From the NCBI GenBank assembly GCA_964561025.1, contig CAZLNM010000003.1, positions 1 to 64,000 on the forward strand: a stretch of 64,000 nt of DNA, given 5' to 3'. Source of the DNA: JAAZNF01 sp964561025 (GTDB lineage: Bacteria; Myxococcota; B64-G9). The notes beneath the pieces are model-generated. The model was not told where the DNA came from. It saw only the letters and a program-made list of their open reading frames with translations, and searched no databases. A program made the translations under genes and the position numbers. This document shows, one piece after another, positions 33,638-42,407 of the stretch (position 1 is its first letter; each line of letters begins with the position of its first letter).

Positions 33638-35023
33638 ATGAAGCGATTCCCGGTGACCCTTGTTGGACTGGCCGTGGCCTTGTCGGCCGGGCTGGGCGCC
33701 TGTAGCGGCCAGAGCACGCCGGGCGACGGCGCCATCAGCGACGGGGAGGTGGACGCCGATCTGGACCCCTGCGCCGCCGCCCTCCCCACCTGGAAGAAGA
33801 TCTGGAAGGTCCGCACCGAGACCACGCCGCTGACCGGGCTGACGCCCGACATCAACCTGATCGACGTGTGGGGCAACGCCGCGAACGACGTCTACGCCGT
33901 GGGCTATGCCGGAACGGTGCTGCACTTCGACGGCAGCGCCTGGACCGCGCTCGATCCGCTGGGCCTCAAGGAGGACTTCGAGGGCGTGTGGGGATACGTC
34001 TTGAAGGACGCCCAGGGGGCGGTGACCCGCACCGATCTGTTCGTGGCGGGGAGCAACGGCACCATCCTGCGCTACCTCAACGGGGTGTGGAGCAAGGTGC
34101 GCACGGTGTTCGTCGACGATCTCGATCCGGCCAATCCCAAGACCGTCGAGGTGCGGGGTAACTTCCACGACCTCTGGGGCATCCCGGCGCCCGGGCCGGC
34201 CGACAATCAGCAGCCCACCGTGATCGCGGTGGGCGGCGAGGGCCTGATCGTGCGCTACGACGCCACGGCCAATGAATTCCGCGAGCACCGCAACCGGGTG
34301 AGCTTCGTCGATCGCAACGGCGTCACGCACTGGAGCCTCGAGCGCTGGTCCCCGGAGCGGCTCGGCGGCGTGTTCGGGACCGCCGCCAACAACTTCGTGG
34401 CGGTGGGCAACAACGGCACCATCCTGCGTTACGACGGCTCGGGCTGGAGCCGCGAGGCGGTGACGACCTTCGGGGGCGGCACGGCGTTCGTCACCCACCT
34501 CAACGGGGTGTGGGGCCGGCACGCCAACGAGCTCTTCGCCACCGGCCTGGACGGGACGGTGGTGCGCTACGACGGCTCCTGGCAACAGCTGGGCTGCGCC
34601 ACCGAGGGCGATTGCACCGCCGGCAACGCCCGCACCGTGTGCGGCATCCTGGGCCTGTGCGACCGTGGCACCTGCATCTGCAACGTGCCCACGGTGTACC
34701 TGCGCTCCACCTGGAACTTCATGCAGTCCAAGTGCGGGCCGATCATCGACGGCGGCAGCGACGATGGCGGCGTGCAGCGCGAGACCGCCTCCTGGGTTGT
34801 CTTCGCCGGCTGGAACGGCACGCTGATGCTGGCCAACAACGGGATCTTGTGCCCCTTCGGCGAGCTGCCCGCGAACCGCCTGGAGGGGATGTGGGGGAGC
34901 GCGCCGCGCTCGGAGGCCGAGCGCACCCTGGACGGGGGCAAGGTGGAGTGCGATCCGGTGGAGGTGTTCGTCACCGGGGTGAACGGCACGCTGATCCGCC
35001 TGACGAACGCCAAGGGCGAGTGA
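33638..35023 (+). CDS. beta-propeller lipoprotein
   Basis: 461 residues. Lipobox SAGLGAC (Cys ~23). Repeating units such as IDVWGNAANDVYAVG, GTVLHFDGSAW, GTILRYLNGVW, GTILRYDGSGW, GVWGRHANELFATG mark a propeller of about six blades. A small Cys-rich insert (CATEGDC, CGILGLCDRGTCIC) lies at ~310-345. AGGGAG seven bases upstream fixes the ATG at 33638. It follows the kinase by 19 bases, so it may be the envelope partner of the kinase PEGA domain. Confidence 0.82.
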   Translation: MKRFPVTLVGLAVALSAGLGACSGQSTPGDGAISDGEVDADLDPCAAALPTWKKIWKVRTETTPLTGLTPDINLIDVWGNAANDVYAVGYAGTVLHFDGSAWTALDPLGLKEDFEGVWGYVLKDAQGAVTRTDLFVAGSNGTILRYLNGVWSKVRTVFVDDLDPANPKTVEVRGNFHDLWGIPAPGPADNQQPTVIAVGGEGLIVRYDATANEFREHRNRVSFVDRNGVTHWSLERWSPERLGGVFGTAANNFVAVGNNGTILRYDGSGWSREAVTTFGGGTAFVTHLNGVWGRHANELFATGLDGTVVRYDGSWQQLGCATEGDCTAGNARTVCGILGLCDRGTCICNVPTVYLRSTWNFMQSKCGPIIDGGSDDGGVQRETASWVVFAGWNGTLMLANNGILCPFGELPANRLEGMWGSAPRSEAERTLDGGKVECDPVEVFVTGVNGTLIRLTNAKGE

Positions 35024-35034
35024 GCGGCCGCGCC

Positions 35035-36744
35035 TCAGCGCGGGATGAAGATCTCGTACGGCACTTCCGGGGTGAGGCGGATCTCCTGCCCGCCCACGAC
35101 CCAGGGATCGCCGGTGCCGCCGACCACCAGCACGTTGCCGTTCGCAAGCAGCGTGGCGCTGTGCCCCGCGCGCCGGGCCAGCATGGGGACCATCTCCCGC
35201 GGGAACGCGCCCCGAGGGGTGAGCAGCAACGCGGTGTTGTAGGCCACCGGCTGCGCCCCCCCGCCGAATCCCCCGGCCAGCAACACCCGGCCGTCGAGCA
35301 GCGTGTTCGCGGTGTGCCCGAAACGCTGGAACTGCAGCCCGGGGATGACGCTGGACGATTCGAGCGGGACATCCAGGATCTCGCAGGTGTCTTCCACGGC
35401 GACCGCGTCGCGCAGCCCGCCGCACACCAGGACGCGGACCTCGCCCGGATTGTCGGGCAGAAGGAGCGTGGCGGAGTGTTCCGCGCGCGCGTGTTGCAGG
35501 GAAAACGAGCTGGTCTGCCAGACCCCGCCAAAGAGGCGAAGCCGGTCCACCCGGGCGCTGGCCCGCCGCAGCGGCACCCCGTTCTGCGGCCAGCTCTCCC
35601 AGGCCTCCCAGCCGCCGATGATGAGCAGGCCCTCGTCGGTGTCCACCCAGCTGGCGCCGGCGCGCGGCGCGCTGAGCGAGAAGGGCGCCGCGCCGAAGGA
35701 GCCGCGCCGCTCGTCATAGATCTCCGCGTCCGCGAGCACCGTCCCGGCCGGGTCGAGCCCGCCGGCGACCAGGACCCCGCCGCCGGAGAGGCTCTGGGCC
35801 ACGTGGCGCGTGCGGAAGCGGGCCTCCGGGCCCGGATGGGAGGTAAGCTGCGCCAGGTCGAAGATCTCGACGGGCACCTCGGCGGGGGGCTCGCCGCCGG
35901 TGATGAGCCAGGTCTTGCCGGAGGAGAGCGCGGCCGCGGCGGCAAAGGCGCGGGGTTGGCGTAGGCACATGCGATCCCCGGGATCGCAATCCAGCCGCAC
36001 GTCGTCGAGCAGGAAGGCGCCGGCCGTGGGATCGAAGCGCTCCAGGGTGCGCGACCCCAGCCGGGACACCCGCGCCATGGGATCGAGCGACTCGGCCGCC
36101 ACCCGGCCGCCGCCGAGCAGGATGCGCCCATCGGGGAGGGGCTTCGCCAGGTGAAACACCCGGCCCGCGCCCGACAGCAGGCAGGCCGTATCGGAGGCCG
36201 GGCAGACGGTGCGCATCGAGGTGCGGTAGAGGTTCCGCCAGTCGGGGTACAGGCCCTCGGACACCGCCGGGGGCCCGGAGAACGCGCCGCTGCGCCCCAG
36301 CACGCCGATGTACAAAAACAGGCGCTGCGTGCCGGAGGAGGTCTCGAACGGCAAGGATACGCCGCGCGAGTAGGGCTGGCCCGCGGCGTCCAGGGCCTCC
36401 ACGGTGAGGACGCGGCCCGTGCCCACGGGAATGTCCTGCAGCGCCGCCACGCGATCCGTCTCCGGCTCGAACTCGGTGGTGCGCTCGTCGAGATCGTCGC
36501 CGGCGATGCGCACGCGCAGCCGGGTCACGCGCCCGCTGGCGAAGTCCAGCGGCTGGCCGTCCTCGGCCGAGGTGAACACCAGGACCACGTCGAGATTTCC
36601 CACGTCGGCCAGACAACCCGCCAGGGTAATCAATAGCCATGCACAGCCTGCGGCGCGAATCCATCGCGAGTGCCGCCCCAGCTGCGCGGGCGGACGCGGG
36701 TCGTGGCTGTGGCCGGAGGAGGCGCTAGTAGTGGATGCGCACAT
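35035..36744 (-). CDS. Kelch-repeat lipoprotein (cassette copy 2)
   Basis: 569 residues. A long N-region (~28 residues) precedes the hydrophobic signal and lipobox ITLAGC (Cys ~44). A beta-domain (~45-150, VTRLRVRIAGDDLDERT) precedes Kelch blades: GRILLGGGRV, TWLITGGEP, GVLVAGGLD, GLLIIGGWE, VRVLVCGGL, GRVLLAGGFG, NVLVVGGTG. Its ATG lies inside the 3' end of the upstream TPR gene (20-base overlap), so translation is coupled. Paralogous in plan to 8969-10498. Confidence 0.83.
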   Translation of the reverse strand: MCASTTSASSGHSHDPRPPAQLGRHSRWIRAAGCAWLLITLAGCLADVGNLDVVLVFTSAEDGQPLDFASGRVTRLRVRIAGDDLDERTTEFEPETDRVAALQDIPVGTGRVLTVEALDAAGQPYSRGVSLPFETSSGTQRLFLYIGVLGRSGAFSGPPAVSEGLYPDWRNLYRTSMRTVCPASDTACLLSGAGRVFHLAKPLPDGRILLGGGRVAAESLDPMARVSRLGSRTLERFDPTAGAFLLDDVRLDCDPGDRMCLRQPRAFAAAAALSSGKTWLITGGEPPAEVPVEIFDLAQLTSHPGPEARFRTRHVAQSLSGGGVLVAGGLDPAGTVLADAEIYDERRGSFGAAPFSLSAPRAGASWVDTDEGLLIIGGWEAWESWPQNGVPLRRASARVDRLRLFGGVWQTSSFSLQHARAEHSATLLLPDNPGEVRVLVCGGLRDAVAVEDTCEILDVPLESSSVIPGLQFQRFGHTANTLLDGRVLLAGGFGGGAQPVAYNTALLLTPRGAFPREMVPMLARRAGHSATLLANGNVLVVGGTGDPWVVGGQEIRLTPEVPYEIFIPR

Positions 36745-37804
36745 CGATCACGTCCTGCCGCAGCAAGAGCGGCACGGCCACCGCGGCGCCCACGGCCGCC
36801 GCCGCCACCGGCCAGATCCACCAGTGCCGCAGGTACCAGGGAGATCCGGCGCCGTTCGCGTCGGGTGTCGGGCCCGCGTCGGGGCCGGGAAGAAAACCGC
36901 TGCCCCCGTCCGGCGCTTCGGCCGCCAGCGCGAGGTCGGCGGGCGGCAGCGACCCCCCGTCGGCGCCGGCGCCGCCGTCCGCCGGGCCCGGCGCCGCGTC
37001 CGTCAAGGGAGGCAGGGAGAAGACGCCGGCCTCCAGCATCGAGGCGGCCAGGCGCTCCGCCAGCCGTTCACCGCAGGCGCGGGCCGCGTCCGGCTCGACC
37101 ACCACGGTTTCGACCGCGCGGAACGACTCGCTGGCCGCGTCGAAGAGGCCCGCCTGCAGCACCGTGCGCTCGGCCAGCCGCTCGGCCGATACCACCAGAA
37201 GCCCCCGGAGCCCGGCCGCCTGCGCCAGGCGCGACAGCTCCCGCGGGTGGGGCATCTCCGGCGGCAAGGCTCCCATCTCGGCGCGCGCTTCGCGGTACGC
37301 CGCCAGCACGCTGGGGCCGAAGAAGTCCTCGTTCGGGGCGAGGTGGGGAACCATGGCCGCGGCGCGCTGAAACATCTTGCGCGCCTCGTCCGCAAGGCCG
37401 CTCACGAACAGCGCCTCGCCGAGCCGCAGCAGCGGTTCGGCCAGCAGATCGGGATCGGTGAAACGGGTGAACCCCGACAGCAGGATGCCCGCCGCGCGCC
37501 GGTAGTTTTCAATGGCCTCGGGCAGGCGCAGCGCCAGGTGGTGTTCCCGGGCGCGGCGAAAAAAGGTCTCGGCCTCGCTTCGCACCTCGCGGCCCTGGTC
37601 GGCCTGCCGCAGCCGCTCGAGCACCTGCGGCATGGGGACGAAGGACATCGGCAAGCGCTCGAGCCGCTCCGCCAGGCTGGTCTGGGCCTCCAGCGGCCCC
37701 GGCTCCCGCGCCGAGGGCAGCAGCCACCAGCCGTAGGCGCCCGCGGCCGGCCCGGCGCCGTCACCGGCCGCCGCGAACATCAGGATCAGGGCCAGGGTGC
37801 GCAT
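36725..37804 (-). CDS. TPR-like protein with C-terminal membrane anchor (cassette copy 2)
   Basis: 359 residues. Signal peptide 1-~22; helical TPR-like part (~65-170, HLALRLPEAIENYRRAAGIL, LLRLGEALFVSGLADEARKM); an alpha/beta segment (~175-250) like the one before the linker in copy 1; an acidic Gly/Ala/Pro linker; then a Trp-rich anchor (WYLRHWWIWPVAAAAVG, ~330-345) and a tail ending DVIDVRIHY. The PEGA domain of copy 1 is absent. Promoter at 37815-37843 leaves a leader of about four bases. Confidence 0.78.
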   Translation of the reverse strand: MRTLALILMFAAAGDGAGPAAGAYGWWLLPSAREPGPLEAQTSLAERLERLPMSFVPMPQVLERLRQADQGREVRSEAETFFRRAREHHLALRLPEAIENYRRAAGILLSGFTRFTDPDLLAEPLLRLGEALFVSGLADEARKMFQRAAAMVPHLAPNEDFFGPSVLAAYREARAEMGALPPEMPHPRELSRLAQAAGLRGLLVVSAERLAERTVLQAGLFDAASESFRAVETVVVEPDAARACGERLAERLAASMLEAGVFSLPPLTDAAPGPADGGAGADGGSLPPADLALAAEAPDGGSGFLPGPDAGPTPDANGAGSPWYLRHWWIWPVAAAAVGAAVAVPLLLRQDVIDVRIHY

Positions 37805-37814
37805 CCGCGCGGGG

Positions 37815-37843
37815 AGTCTAGTGGAGGGGGGGAGGGGAGTCAA
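37815..37843 (-). promoter_or_regulatory. promoter of TPR-Kelch cassette copy 2
   Basis: Minus strand TTGACT (37838-37843), 17-base spacer, TAGACT (37815-37820), ten bases before the ATG, so the leader is only about four bases and holds no ribosome site. Confidence 0.55.
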
Positions 37844-37854
37844 ACGCCCGTCGC

Positions 37855-37883
37855 TTGCGAAAGCGCCTCGTGGCCGCTACATT
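37855..37883 (+). promoter_or_regulatory. promoter of the CNNM-CBS-EIIA gene
   Basis: TTGCGA (37855-37860), 17-base spacer, TACATT (37878-37883). It is divergent from, and only 11 bases away from, the promoter at 37815-37843. Confidence 0.55.
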
Positions 37884-37919
37884 TCGCGGGAAGACTCGGC
37901 TGCGAGTCGAGGAGGAGCG

Positions 37920-39410
37920 TTGGATTTTATCATTCTCGGGCTGGTCTTTGTGCTGCTGCTCGCGCTGAACGGCGCCTTCGTGCTGGCCGAGTTCTCCATG
38001 GTCAAGGTGCGCAGCACCCGCGTGGCCGAGCTGGCCGCGGCCGGGGAGCGCCGGGCCTCGCGCCTCAACGTGCTGCTCGAGCGCATGGACGAGACGCTCA
38101 ACGTGTGCCAGGTGGGCATCACACTGGCCAGCGTGGCCCTGGGCATGGTGGGCAAGGAGCTGGTGGATCGTATCCTGCATGGCGGCGCCCACTCCCAGTG
38201 GCTGGGCGCGCTGGTGGTGGCCGGCTCGTACGTGGTGGTGTCCGGCTCGCACATCCTGCTGGGGGAGCAGGTGCCCAAGCTGGCGGCGTTGCGCCTGGTG
38301 GAGCGGGCCGCCCTGCCGCTGGCCCGCCCCCTGTGGGTGGTGCGAAAGATCTTCTACCCGCTGTTGTGGGTCCTCGATCACGCGGCCGCGGCCATCCTGC
38401 GCTGGCTCGGGCTGGCCCGGCCGGCCGACGACTCCCAGTTCAGCGACGACGAGCTGCGCCTGGTGCTGGAGCGCTCCCAGGAGCGGGGCATGATGTCGTT
38501 TCGGCGGCTCTTGTTCATCGAGAACATCTTCGACCTGGGGGAGCTGCGCACCCGCGACGCCATGCGCGCGCGCGCGGTGGTGAAGTGCCTGGACGCGAAC
38601 CGGCCCTGGGAGGAGAACCTGGCCGTGGTGCGAGCCTCGCGCTTCACGCGCTACCCGTTGCTCGCGGGCGATCCGGATCGGCCGGCCGGCTTCGTGCACC
38701 TCAAGGACGTGCTGATGCGCGAAGGCGGCTGCGGGCCGGACCTGGCGGCCATCATGCGGCCGGTGGTGTGGGTGAAGGAGACCCACCCGCTCGAGTCGCT
38801 GCTGTCCGAGATGCAGCGGCGCCGCATGCACGTGGCCCTGGTCGAGGACGAGGCGGGGGTCTGGACGGGGTTCATCACCCTGGAGGACGTGATCGAGGAG
38901 CTGGTGGGGACCATCCGTGACGAGTTCGAGGACGAGGAGATCGTGCGCCTGGCCGACCTGCTGCAGGAGGATCAGATCCACCTCGACATCCGGGCCGAAT
39001 CGCCGCTCTCCGCCGTGGCCGAGGCGCTCTCGCGCATGCGCCCGGAGCGCCTGCCCCGCCCCGCGCCGGAGATCTTGTCCTCGGTGGACGCGCGCGAGCG
39101 CATGGTCTCGACCTACCTGGGCCAGGGGGTGGCCATGCCGCACGCGCGCCTGGCGGGGCTCACGCGCCCCTTCGTGATGATCCTGCGCTCCGAGCGCGGG
39201 CTGAAATGCGCGGGCACCGAGGAGCGGGCCCGCATTGCCTTCGTGCTGCTCACCCCGCAGGGGCAGCCGCGCATCCACCAGCGCTTGCAGGCCACCATCG
39301 CCACCCTGATGAGCGAGAGCGAGTACGTGCGCGACCGGCTGTTCTCGGCCGAGAGCGCCGCCGAGGTGCTGGAGGCCATCCGCACCGGCGAGCAGGCGGC
39401 GCTGGATTAG
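37920..39410 (+). CDS. CNNM-CBS-CBS protein fused to PTS EIIA domain
   Basis: 496 residues. CNNM membrane domain (~1-175, GLVFVLLLALNGAFVLAEF, ITLASVALGMVG), a CBS pair (~190-330, LAVVRASRFTRYPLL, FITLEDVIEELVG) and a C-terminal PTS EIIA type-2 domain (~345-490) with the phospho-His at 408 (VAMPHARLAG). CorC/HlyC-type proteins are linked to Mg2+/Co2+ transport; the EIIA part normally takes phosphate from HPr. TTG at 37920 was chosen from GGAGGAG just before it and from the typical N-terminus DFIILGLVF. No other PTS gene is in the window. Confidence 0.88.
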   Translation: MDFIILGLVFVLLLALNGAFVLAEFSMVKVRSTRVAELAAAGERRASRLNVLLERMDETLNVCQVGITLASVALGMVGKELVDRILHGGAHSQWLGALVVAGSYVVVSGSHILLGEQVPKLAALRLVERAALPLARPLWVVRKIFYPLLWVLDHAAAAILRWLGLARPADDSQFSDDELRLVLERSQERGMMSFRRLLFIENIFDLGELRTRDAMRARAVVKCLDANRPWEENLAVVRASRFTRYPLLAGDPDRPAGFVHLKDVLMREGGCGPDLAAIMRPVVWVKETHPLESLLSEMQRRRMHVALVEDEAGVWTGFITLEDVIEELVGTIRDEFEDEEIVRLADLLQEDQIHLDIRAESPLSAVAEALSRMRPERLPRPAPEILSSVDARERMVSTYLGQGVAMPHARLAGLTRPFVMILRSERGLKCAGTEERARIAFVLLTPQGQPRIHQRLQATIATLMSESEYVRDRLFSAESAAEVLEAIRTGEQAALD

Positions 39411-40501
39411 CCGCGTACCACCCGGTCGATCCAGCCGCTGCCCAGGACCCGCTCGCGCTCGTAGAACACCGCCGCCTGGCCGGCGGTCACCGCGCGCAGC
39501 GGCGCGTCCAGCTCCACCCGGGCCTCGTCCCCACTTCGGATCAGGCGGCAGGGCGCCGGATCCTGGCGCGAGCGGACCTGCACATGGCTTTGGCACTCCT
39601 CGGGCACCCCGGGCTGCCAGACGGCATCACGGACCGAGAAGTGGCGCGAGAGCAGATCGGATTCGTTTTCGCTGAGCACCACCTGGGGCGGCTCGGGCCG
39701 AATGTCCACCACCCAGCAGCGGCGGTGGGTCGCGGCCCGCGGCAGCCGGTGGCGCTGCCCGATGGTGAAGCGATGGATCCCGTCGTGCCGGCCCAGCACG
39801 CGACCATCGCGGTCCAACATGTCGCCGCCAACGACCCGCGCGCCGAAGAGCTCGCGCAGGCACTCGGCAAACGCCTCACCGTCCTTCACCAGGCAGGCGT
39901 CCTGGCTGTCTCGCACCTCGGCCGCCGGGAGCGCCAGCGCCTTCGCCCGCGCGCGCACCGCGGCCTTGGTGAGCGTACCCAGGGGGAACACCGCGGCCAT
40001 GAGCTGCTCCTGGGAGAGGCGCGCTAAAAAATATGACTGGTCGCGCGCGCGCTCGCTGGCGCGAAGCAGATCCGCTCTGCCGGCCACATGCTCGACCCGG
40101 GCATAGTGGCCGGTGGCGAGCCGGGTCGCCCCCAGCTCCCGCGCCCGCCGCAGGAGCAGGCCGAACTTCAGCCGTTCGTTGCAGAGCAGGCACGGGCTGG
40201 GGGTGCGGCCGCGGGCGTATTCTTCCCAGGCGACCTTCAGCACCTCGGCCTCGAAGACGCTGGCGGCGTCGACGACGTGCAGGGGGATGCCCAGCGCCGC
40301 GGCGGTGGCGCGGGCGCGCGGTTCGCCCTCGGCGCCGCAGCCGGACCCGGACGGGTCGCACCGTCGCAGCCGAAGATTCAGCCCGAACACCCGCCACCCG
40401 CGCTCGAGCAGCATGGCGGCGGCCACGCTGCTGTCCACCCCGCCGCTCATGGCGACCGCCACGGTGTCTGGGCACAAGGGGCTCATTTCGGCGACGTGCA
40501 T
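39407..40501 (-). CDS. mnmA: tRNA-specific 2-thiouridylase
   Basis: 364 residues. PP-loop AMSGGVDSSVAAAML (~17-31); the catalytic Cys pair in TPSPCLLCNERLKFG and DSQDACLVKDGE; tRNA-recognition stretch TGHYARVE and FTIGQRHRL. It thiolates U34 of Lys, Glu and Gln tRNAs using persulfide sulfur. The usual second-Cys motif DSQGICF reads DSQDACL here. Its end overlaps the convergent gene by four bases. Third gene after cysK and larE. Confidence 0.94.
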   Translation of the reverse strand: MHVAEMSPLCPDTVAVAMSGGVDSSVAAAMLLERGWRVFGLNLRLRRCDPSGSGCGAEGEPRARATAAALGIPLHVVDAASVFEAEVLKVAWEEYARGRTPSPCLLCNERLKFGLLLRRARELGATRLATGHYARVEHVAGRADLLRASERARDQSYFLARLSQEQLMAAVFPLGTLTKAAVRARAKALALPAAEVRDSQDACLVKDGEAFAECLRELFGARVVGGDMLDRDGRVLGRHDGIHRFTIGQRHRLPRAATHRRCWVVDIRPEPPQVVLSENESDLLSRHFSVRDAVWQPGVPEECQSHVQVRSRQDPAPCRLIRSGDEARVELDAPLRAVTAGQAAVFYERERVLGSGWIDRVVRG

Positions 40502-40517
40502 CGTGCGCCCGGAGAAT

Positions 40518-41374
40518 TCAGCGCGCCCGCCGGGGAGGCGCCAGCGCCTCGTTCAAGGAGCCGGTGCGGTACCCTTCCAGATCGAGGCTCGCCCATGTGT
40601 AACCCGCCGCCCGGCAGGCGGCCGCGATGGCCGCGCGCACGGGGGCCTGACAGGCCCGGTCCAGGTCGGCGGGCGCCACCTCCACCCGGGCCAACAGGCC
40701 GTGATCTCTCACGCGGAGCTGGGTGAAACCGAGAGCCTCCAGGCCGGCCTCGGCCCGCGCCACCCGGGCCAGGCGCTCGGCGGTGAGCCGCTCGCCGTAG
40801 GGCAGGCGCGAGGCCAGACACGCCCGCGCCGGGGCGTCCCAGTTGGGCAGGCCCCGCAGGCGCGCCAACGCGCGGACGTCCTCCTTGCCGAGGGCCGCCT
40901 CCTCGAGCGGCGAGCGCACGCCGAGTTCGCGGGTGGCGCGGCGGCCGGGGCGATAGTCGTCGCGATCGTCCCGGTTGAAACCGTCCACCACGGCGGCGAG
41001 GTTCTCCGCCGCGGCCATCTCGGCCAGGCGCGAGAACAGCGCGCGCTTGCAGTGGTAGCAGCGGTCGGCATCGTTGCGGGATACGGCCGGATCGTCGAGC
41101 TCGTGCGTGTCCAGGAAGCGGTGGGCGATGCCCAGGGCCGCGGCCAGCGCCTCCGCGGCTTGCGCCTCGCTCGGCGGGTGCAAGGGGGAGCGGGCCGTGA
41201 CCAGCAGCACCCGCTCGCCCAGCGCGTCCTTGGCGGCCGCGGCCAGGAGCGAGCTATCGACGCCGCCGGAGAAGGCCACCAGCGCGCCGTTTAGCGTTCG
41301 CAGGATCGCCAGCAGGCGGTGGTAGCGTTCGTCCGAACCCAGCGCTGGATCGGGGTGGATGGGGAGCGGTCCGC

Positions 41375-41378
<4 letters not shown>
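40518..41378 (-). CDS. larE: ATP-dependent sacrificial sulfur transferase LarE-like
   Basis: 286 residues. PP-loop SGGVDS (37-42), CYHCKRALF (~107), and the LarE core WDAPARACLASRLPYG with the sacrificial Cys at 187. LarE gives sulfur to the nickel-pincer cofactor of lactate racemase-type enzymes. No larA, larB or larC lies in the window, so the target may be elsewhere or different. The ATG overlaps the cysK stop (ATGA); 16 bases then lead to mnmA. Confidence 0.9.
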
Positions 41379-42349
<971 letters not shown>

Positions 42350-42407
42350 GGCGGCTCCTTCCGAAGAGGGCTATTGGAATGTACCTTACTTTGTGGAGAA
42401 TGTAATC

